DNA of 64,000 nt from Bacilli bacterium (GTDB lineage: Bacteria; Bacillota_I; Bacilli_A; RF39; UBA660). Of the stretch, positions 59,393 through 64,000 are shown one piece after another. Under the pieces are notes generated by a model, which saw only the letters and a program-made list of their open reading frames with translations, was not told the origin of the DNA and did no database searches. A program made the position numbers and the translations under genes. The DNA is taken from assembly GCA_017409025.1 (NCBI GenBank), contig JAFQTN010000011.1, positions 39,794-103,793 on the forward strand, read 5' to 3'. Numbering within the stretch: position 1 is the stretch's first letter; the number at the start of each line of letters is the position of its first letter.

Positions 59393-60817
59393 TTAACCTC
59401 TTTTCTTCTTTTTTACTTTTACAAATATAATACTAATTGATATATATATTATCAAGATTATTATTGATTTAAAATAACTTTCAGTATTTATTGGAATTAT
59501 AAATTGAAATAATATTAATATTATACTTAGTAAAATACTTTCATATAGTGTTGTCAATATTTTTTCTAATGATTTTTCTTGTTTATTTCTTATTTTTAGA
59601 TATATGTAATTAATAATTATTGATATAGATATACTTATGATAGTACTTATTATATCACCATATATTAGGTTATATCCCATTCGGTAAAATGAATTTATAA
59701 GGGGAATAATTAATATTAGTTTTGAAATTATCCCTACGATTAAACTTATATATATAATTTTATTATTTTTTATATTTTTGAATGTGATATCAAATAATAT
59801 AATAAATATTGAAAGAGATATTAGCATTGTTAAATATATTGCATTATTTGGGTTTAGAAAAAATATTTTACAAATCAATGGAGATGTAACTCCTATAGTT
59901 ATAGCTATCGTAATCATATTTTGAAATACTCTATATATATAATTGATAATATTTTCTTTTTTTTGATTTTGTTTTGTTATATATATAACTATATCTATTA
60001 GAAATTTTATTAGTGTTATTCCATATAAATATACAAATGTTAAATCTTTTTCTACAGTATTGATATTATAGCTATATCTTGTAGATAAGACTAAATATAA
60101 TATAATTATTGAAATATAATAATAACTATTTTTTATTATATTTATAATACTTTTACTAGTATTATTTTTTAGTATTTCTTTTATTTCATATTTATAATTT
60201 ATTTTTTTTACTTCATCTTTTTTTATTATTTTTATATTTTGTTTTTTTAATGTTATATAGATAATACTTGCTATTATTATAAAACTTAATATTTTAGATA
60301 AATATAATAATGAAATTGATATGTAGATTGGTAATTTTATAATTCTAATAGTAAGGATACTTATTATTAGAAATAATATATTTTCTATAATATAGTACAT
60401 ATTTAATAGACTATTAGATAATTTTGGTTTATTGTATGATTCTAAGTATTCTAAGAACAAATTTATTAATGGTTCTGAAATTATACTTATACTCATAATT
60501 AAATATGGTAAAAAGGTATTTTCAATATTTAAAAACATATTAGTTATATCACTTATAAGAATACTTAATAATATTAAAATTAAGCAAATAATTATTATAC
60601 TTAAGGAAGTATATTTTAATATTTTAAATTTGCCATAGTCATTGTTTAATTCTTTTAGTTTATCCTTTATTGATATATGTGAGAAGCATGATAAAAATAT
60701 ATTATATAAACTTAGTGTTATTGCATATAAAAACAAACTATTTTTTCCAGTAATATGATATAACACTATTACTGTTAGACATTGAATTAGTTTAATATAT
60801 ATTTTTTTATCCTTCAT
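59393..60817 (-). CDS. Polytopic membrane protein, flippase-like (MATE/MVF/Wzx)
   Basis: A 474-residue integral membrane protein with about 12-14 hydrophobic segments and a strong I/L/K/N bias. The layout and spacing resemble MOP-superfamily flippases such as Wzx or MurJ, but no specific motif confirms it. ATG 60815-60817 is chosen (GGGTGATTGGT upstream). It lies downstream of the bacteriocin peptides but is separated by a terminator at 60885-60913 and has its own TTGAAA-17-TAAAAT promoter on minus, so a role in bacteriocin immunity is not implied. Co-transcribed with ppaC. Confidence 0.6.
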   Translation of the reverse strand: MKDKKIYIKLIQCLTVIVLYHITGKNSLFLYAITLSLYNIFLSCFSHISIKDKLKELNNDYGKFKILKYTSLSIIIICLILILLSILISDITNMFLNIENTFLPYLIMSISIISEPLINLFLEYLESYNKPKLSNSLLNMYYIIENILFLIISILTIRIIKLPIYISISLLYLSKILSFIIIASIIYITLKKQNIKIIKKDEVKKINYKYEIKEILKNNTSKSIINIIKNSYYYISIIILYLVLSTRYSYNINTVEKDLTFVYLYGITLIKFLIDIVIYITKQNQKKENIINYIYRVFQNMITIAITIGVTSPLICKIFFLNPNNAIYLTMLISLSIFIILFDITFKNIKNNKIIYISLIVGIISKLILIIPLINSFYRMGYNLIYGDIISTIISISISIIINYIYLKIRNKQEKSLEKILTTLYESILLSIILILFQFIIPINTESYFKSIIILIIYISISIIFVKVKKKKRG

Positions 60818-60884
60818 ACCAATCACCCTACTTTAGTTAATTTTAGCAAATATATGTAGAATTTTCAAGTATGTGGTAGAAAAA

Positions 60885-60913
60885 TGCAGGATAAATGGTT
60901 AATTTATCCTGCA
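60885..60913 (-). terminator. Terminator of the bacteriocin operon
   Basis: TGCAGGATAAAT (60885-60896) pairs with ATTTATCCTGCA (60902-60913); read on minus it is followed by TTTTTCTACC. Confidence 0.8.
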
Positions 60914-60931
60914 AATTTAACTAGATGTTTA

Positions 60932-61096
60932 CTAGTTTACTTTGCAATAAGATTTTTTAATCAATCTTCTTAATGCGCTTCCTGTGGCTTTACCTAATTC
61001 ATACAACGTATTTACAGCTTTGCTTAGAGCATTTATCATTGCTGAAGTTATTGCTCCACCGCTCACTTGTTTCATTTTTTCATCATTTAATTTCAT
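60932..61096 (-). CDS. Two-peptide bacteriocin component beta (54 aa)
   Basis: A 54-residue peptide: leader MKLNDEKMKQVSGG ending in a double glycine, then a 40-residue core, AITSAMINALSKAVN and so on to SYCKVN. The core has a GxxxG motif (G35-KAT-G39), a cationic end (RRLIKKS) and one cysteine, features of class IIb bacteriocins in which two helical peptides pair through GxxxG. AGGAGG lies 10 bases upstream. It follows the first peptide by 19 bases. The leader would be removed by the C39 exporter of the same operon. Confidence 0.82.
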   Translation of the reverse strand: MKLNDEKMKQVSGGAITSAMINALSKAVNTLYELGKATGSALRRLIKKSYCKVN

Positions 61097-61115
61097 ATAC
61101 AATATTCCTCCTTTT

Positions 61116-61256
61116 TTAATTGTTACAGCGATTTGGGTTTGTATATCCGCTAATACAACCTATTATGTAGACTACGGCAGCAGCAATACCTGCAACTATT
61201 CCCCAACTTACTCCACCGCCTACTACTTTATACATTTCTTTTTGTGTTAATTCCAT
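61116..61256 (-). CDS. Two-peptide bacteriocin component alpha (46 aa)
   Basis: A 46-residue peptide: leader MELTQKEMYKVVGG, then a 32-residue hydrophobic core starting GVSWGIVAGIAAAVVY, with two overlapping GxxxG motifs (G15-VSW-G19 and G19-IVA-G23), and a C-terminal CISGYTNPNRCNN with two cysteines that may form a disulfide. AAGGAGGA lies just upstream of ATG 61254-61256. It is the first of two adjacent structural genes following the exporter and accessory gene. Too short for ordinary gene-length cut-offs, but start, leader type and location make it convincing. Confidence 0.85.
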   Translation of the reverse strand: MELTQKEMYKVVGGGVSWGIVAGIAAAVVYIIGCISGYTNPNRCNN

Positions 61257-61266
61257 ATATTCCTCC

Positions 61267-61686
61267 TTATAAATAATCAATTATATAATCAATTATTTTT
61301 TTATATTCTTTTTCTATTTTTATTTCATAGACATAGTTATTTAGATTATTAATTCCATTTATCTTTAAATATATTTCCTTATAGTTATTAAAAGATTCAT
61401 CTATATATAATTCTTCACTTATTTTTTCTATTTGATAGTTATATAAAGCATTATCTACTTCTAATTTATTATTATTAGATAAGTATTTAATGTCATCTAG
61501 TTTTACTAGTAGTTTTATATTACCATCTATCATTGTTCCTTTCGTTATATAATAAGATTTATATTTATAAGTAAAAGATATATATAGAAACAAAGATGTA
61601 ATAATTAACAGAATTGTTCCTATATTATATATGGCATGATATTTTTGTTTTTTTAATATAATTTCTATATCTAAAATATCATTCAT
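61267..61686 (-). CDS. Minimal bacteriocin secretion accessory protein
   Basis: A 139-residue protein with one transmembrane helix near residues 17-40 (AIYNIGTILLIITSLFLYI) and an extracytoplasmic part of about 95 residues. Topology resembles the N- and C-terminal parts of HlyD-like accessory proteins (LcnD type), but without the coiled coil and lipoyl parts that make those proteins about 450 residues long. It overlaps the exporter gene by 8 bases and precedes the bacteriocin gene by 10 bases. It could alternatively be the immunity protein, which is otherwise missing. Confidence 0.6.
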   Translation of the reverse strand: MNDILDIEIILKKQKYHAIYNIGTILLIITSLFLYISFTYKYKSYYITKGTMIDGNIKLLVKLDDIKYLSNNNKLEVDNALYNYQIEKISEELYIDESFNNYKEIYLKINGINNLNNYVYEIKIEKEYKKIIDYIIDYL

Positions 61687-63757
61687 TTTTACTTATCACT
61701 TCCTTTATTTTGCCTGATTCAATATTTAATACTTTATTATATAAATCCGTATTATCCAACCTATGTGAAATAATAATAATTGTTTTATCTTTATAATAAG
61801 AGAAAATATTTTTTAAGATTTTTCTTTCTAAATTTATGTCTATTTCATTTAATCCTTCGTCTATTAAAATTATTTTACTTTTCTTTAATAGTGATCTTGC
61901 TAGGATTATTCGTTGTCTTTGTCCACCTGATAGATTAGTTCCATTTTCTTCTAATTGGTAATTATATGATAAGATATTATCTTTAACGATATCAGTTACA
62001 TATACCATATTACAAACTCTTATGAATTCTTCTTCAGTAACATTTCTATTTAAGATAATATTATTTCTAATTGTATCATTATATAGTAGTTCATTTTGAG
62101 AGATATAAGTTATATTTTCTCTTATATCCTTTAATGAATAATCATTGATATCATAATTGTTTAGATATACTCTATCCCTTTTTATATCATAATATTTATA
62201 AAGAATTTTTAACAATGTAGATTTACCTGAACCAGAAGGGCCTAACATTAATATTTTATCTTTATTATTTATTTCTAATGATATATTATCTATTGTTTTT
62301 ATTTTGTTATTATAACTAAAATCAAGATTTTTTATTACTATGTTTCCTTCAATATTTAAGTTTGTTGATTTGTCTAACTTTTCATATTTATAATTTAAAA
62401 TATTATTTATTCTTTTAATACTGTTTTTGACATAGTAGAATTCCTTATAGAACTCGAATGAGTTTCTTATTGGAGTTAGAAAATAGTATACTAATGAATT
62501 AAATGTGACTAGACTGCCAATAGTAATTGATTTATCCATTATAAGTGAGCCACCTAAATATATAATAAATAATAAGATTATTCCTTCAAAAAGATCTTTA
62601 AATAATTCTTCTATATTATTAAGTTTTGTGAAGTTTAAATTATTATTTATACTATTTAGATATAATTTATTAATTTTATTTTGAAAATTTTTTTCTAAAT
62701 TCAATCCTTTTATGGTTTCATAGCTACTAATCGATTCTACTAATAAAGAATTAATTTTAGAATTATCTTCTTGAGCTATATTTGTCATATTTTTAATAAT
62801 TGGTTTAAATATTAAAAATACTAATAAATATATAATAGTTATTATAATTAAATATAGAGACATACTTTTATTTATATTAAATAGTATTATCATTGTAACT
62901 AGTGATAACATTATATCTAAGAAGATAGTTACAATTATTTTAGATATTACATTTTTAATATAAAATAAGTCATTGATTCTAGAAATCATTTCTCCAGTAG
63001 TTTTATTTTTATAATAACTATAAGGAAGTGAGATAATTTTATCAGTTGTTTTTGTTATAATGGATAAATCTAATTTTTGATTTAGATATAATAGAAGATT
63101 ATTTCTTAAGTATTCAATAAATACTTTTAAAGAGAATATTATTAGAAAAATAATAGTTATAATTAGTAAGTTTAACTTATCAGTATTTATAATATTATCT
63201 ATTATTACTTTGAAATAATAACTATATATACAAGTAAATAAGGTTACTATTAAAGTTAGTGAAAATAAATTAATAATTATTTTCTTGTTATTTAATAGCA
63301 CTTCTTTTAAGATTGATATAATATAATTGTTTTCATTATAAATAGGTAATTTTTTATATGGTTCTAATATCAGGATATAGCCTGTCCATATATTATTAAA
63401 TTCATCTAGATTTAGTTTTAACATTCCTTTAGCTGGATCCATAATAGTTACTTTGTTATTTTTTATTTTGTATACTACTACAAAATGAGTATAATTATTT
63501 ATTACTATTTGACTAATGAATGGTTTTTCTAAATCAATTAATTTATTTATATCATCAAGTTTATATCCTTTTGAAACTAGACCAATTTCATTGGCTGCTT
63601 CTTGTAAATTATAAAAATTTGTTCCTTCTTTATCGGTTTTTGTTAATTCTAATAATCGTTCTAATGAAACGTTACCTCCATAATATCTAATTATTGATAA
63701 AAGACATGCTGCGCCACATTCTTTAACACCATCTTGTAAGACTAAAATTTTTTTCAT
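61679..63757 (-). CDS. Peptidase C39 bacteriocin ABC exporter
   Basis: A 692-residue exporter of the bacteriocin class that cuts double-glycine leaders while secreting the peptide. Peptidase domain: Q8, catalytic C14 (LQDGVKECGAACL), H91 (NYTHFVVVY), D107 (MDPAKG). Then six membrane helices from residue 160 to 430 and an ATPase with Walker A LGPSGSGKSTL, signature NLSGGQRQRIIL and Walker B IILIDEGLNEID. ATG 63755-63757 is chosen because AGGAGG lies 8 bases upstream. It heads the bacteriocin operon. Confidence 0.95.
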   Translation of the reverse strand: MKKILVLQDGVKECGAACLLSIIRYYGGNVSLERLLELTKTDKEGTNFYNLQEAANEIGLVSKGYKLDDINKLIDLEKPFISQIVINNYTHFVVVYKIKNNKVTIMDPAKGMLKLNLDEFNNIWTGYILILEPYKKLPIYNENNYIISILKEVLLNNKKIIINLFSLTLIVTLFTCIYSYYFKVIIDNIINTDKLNLLIITIIFLIIFSLKVFIEYLRNNLLLYLNQKLDLSIITKTTDKIISLPYSYYKNKTTGEMISRINDLFYIKNVISKIIVTIFLDIMLSLVTMIILFNINKSMSLYLIIITIIYLLVFLIFKPIIKNMTNIAQEDNSKINSLLVESISSYETIKGLNLEKNFQNKINKLYLNSINNNLNFTKLNNIEELFKDLFEGIILLFIIYLGGSLIMDKSITIGSLVTFNSLVYYFLTPIRNSFEFYKEFYYVKNSIKRINNILNYKYEKLDKSTNLNIEGNIVIKNLDFSYNNKIKTIDNISLEINNKDKILMLGPSGSGKSTLLKILYKYYDIKRDRVYLNNYDINDYSLKDIRENITYISQNELLYNDTIRNNIILNRNVTEEEFIRVCNMVYVTDIVKDNILSYNYQLEENGTNLSGGQRQRIILARSLLKKSKIILIDEGLNEIDINLERKILKNIFSYYKDKTIIIISHRLDNTDLYNKVLNIESGKIKEVISKNE

Positions 63758-63780
63758 CTTTCTCACCTCCTCAATAATAT

Positions 63781-63822
63781 TATTCGTAAAAAAAATTCAT
63801 TTTACTTTTTATTTTGACAAAT
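63781..63822 (-). promoter_or_regulatory. TTTTTACGAATAAT promoter of the bacteriocin operon
   Basis: TACGAATA (plus 63781-63788) lies 24 bases before the start codon, preceded by a T run and AAAAAGTAAAATGAA. The word and its distance match the RhuM-Doc promoter at 40047. It fits a ComX cin-box or a SigH-type promoter (AGTAAAA-14-GAAT). Confidence 0.55.
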
Positions 63823-63864
63823 TTCTTTTAAAAATTTAAAAAAAGAACTAGAAGTTTATTTGAT

Positions 63865-63897
63865 ATGAACCCCGTTTCTTGGACATAGAAACGAGGT
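63865..63897. repeat. IS end with hairpin before transposase
   Basis: GAACCCCGTTTCT and AGAAACGAGGTTTTT form a hairpin with a T run immediately ahead of the transposase start, which would block readthrough from outside. Probably the left terminal region of the insertion sequence; the matching end is beyond the window. Confidence 0.5.
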
Positions 63898-63903
63898 TTT
63901 TAT

Positions 63904-64000
63904 ATGTCAAAATTAAGTTATGAAGATAAAATAGAAATTTATAATGAAAGAAAAAACGGAAAAACATTTAGTTATTTATCCACTAAATATAATATCAGAA
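63904..64000 (+). CDS. IS3-like transposase OrfA, N-terminal fragment
   Basis: The first 32 codons read MSKLSYEDKIEIYNERKNG and continue KTFSYLSTKYNIR, the helix-turn-helix start typical of IS3-family OrfA in Mollicutes-related and low-GC Gram-positive genomes. It is cut by the window end. It sits next to the bacteriocin operon, which may mark a region of gene exchange. IS3 assignment rests on a short stretch only. Confidence 0.65.
   Translation, partial: MSKLSYEDKIEIYNERKNGKTFSYLSTKYNIR

Noticed and set aside
59393..60817. Bacteriocin immunity protein
   Set aside because: Separated from the bacteriocin genes by a strong terminator and with its own promoter; size and topology suggest a flippase-type protein.
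60984..61250. 88-codon plus-strand frame across the bacteriocin genes
   Set aside because: It has no ribosome site and is the antisense shadow of the two double-glycine peptides, which have AGGAGG sites and leaders.

Overview
The window reads as a chromosomal segment of a very AT-rich low-GC Gram-positive bacterium (Bacillota, Bacilli/Erysipelotrichia/RF39-like gut lineage by inference). The reasons are the mraZ-rsmH-ftsL-PBP division cluster, RecG, RNase III, MutL-MiaA, an RNase J family protein, a CBS/DRTGG family II pyrophosphatase, strong AGGAGG ribosome sites, TTGACA/TATAAT promoters and a CotE-type spore coat protein. The CotE gene suggests the lineage makes, or recently made, spores. 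No rRNA, tRNA, tmRNA or CRISPR array was seen.

Bases 1-14037 are accessory DNA: the 5' part of a type I restriction hsdR gene, a DUF262/DUF1524 (GmrSD-like) gene, then integrative mobilizable element A. Element A has a double XRE repressor, an operator array, a structured leader, a DUF3173-like protein, a RepA-like ATPase, a candidate oriT, a HEPN-like cargo gene, a MobV relaxase and a tyrosine integrase. It is followed by a Hachiman-like nuclease/helicase pair and a Fic protein. Bases 14115-22363 are a second element, B, with the same backbone but different cargo. B is bounded by an exact 14-bp direct repeat. Its cargo is a three-gene block whose proteins share a C-terminal tail, and one of the three is frameshifted in an A tract. 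Both elements sit in tandem in the T tract of the terminator downstream of recG. Neither carries conjugation-channel genes, so both would need a helper for transfer.

Bases 22551-38948 are a leftward core block: recG, an unknown gene, cotE, a membrane protein, nrnA, ackA, a small gene, PBP, ftsL, rsmH, mraZ, a tandem-domain thymidine kinase, a Xer recombinase, an unknown gene, a NatAB-type ABC exporter and rnc. Bases 39060-47608 hold a RhuM-Doc protein, four GNAT acetyltransferases, an HD hydrolase, an ABC-2 exporter, and two unfamiliar genes. Here two copies of one structured RNA, each ending in an intrinsic terminator, precede the exporter and the 288-residue gene; this looks like an undescribed riboswitch or attenuator.

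Bases 47734-49649 carry a rightward pair: a LysM-containing, ZnuA-like lipoprotein without zinc ligands and a transglutaminase-like protein. Bases 49683-60817 run leftward again: miaA, mutL, a TasA/camelysin-like cysteine-rich protein, a degenerate RNase J, a HipA-like kinase, ppaC and a flippase-like membrane protein. Bases 60932-63757 form a bacteriocin operon: a C39 peptidase ABC exporter, a minimal accessory protein and two short double-glycine peptides with GxxxG motifs that lie outside ordinary gene-length thresholds. Its promoter shares a TTTTTACGAATAAT element with the RhuM-Doc gene. The window ends in the start of an IS3-like transposase.
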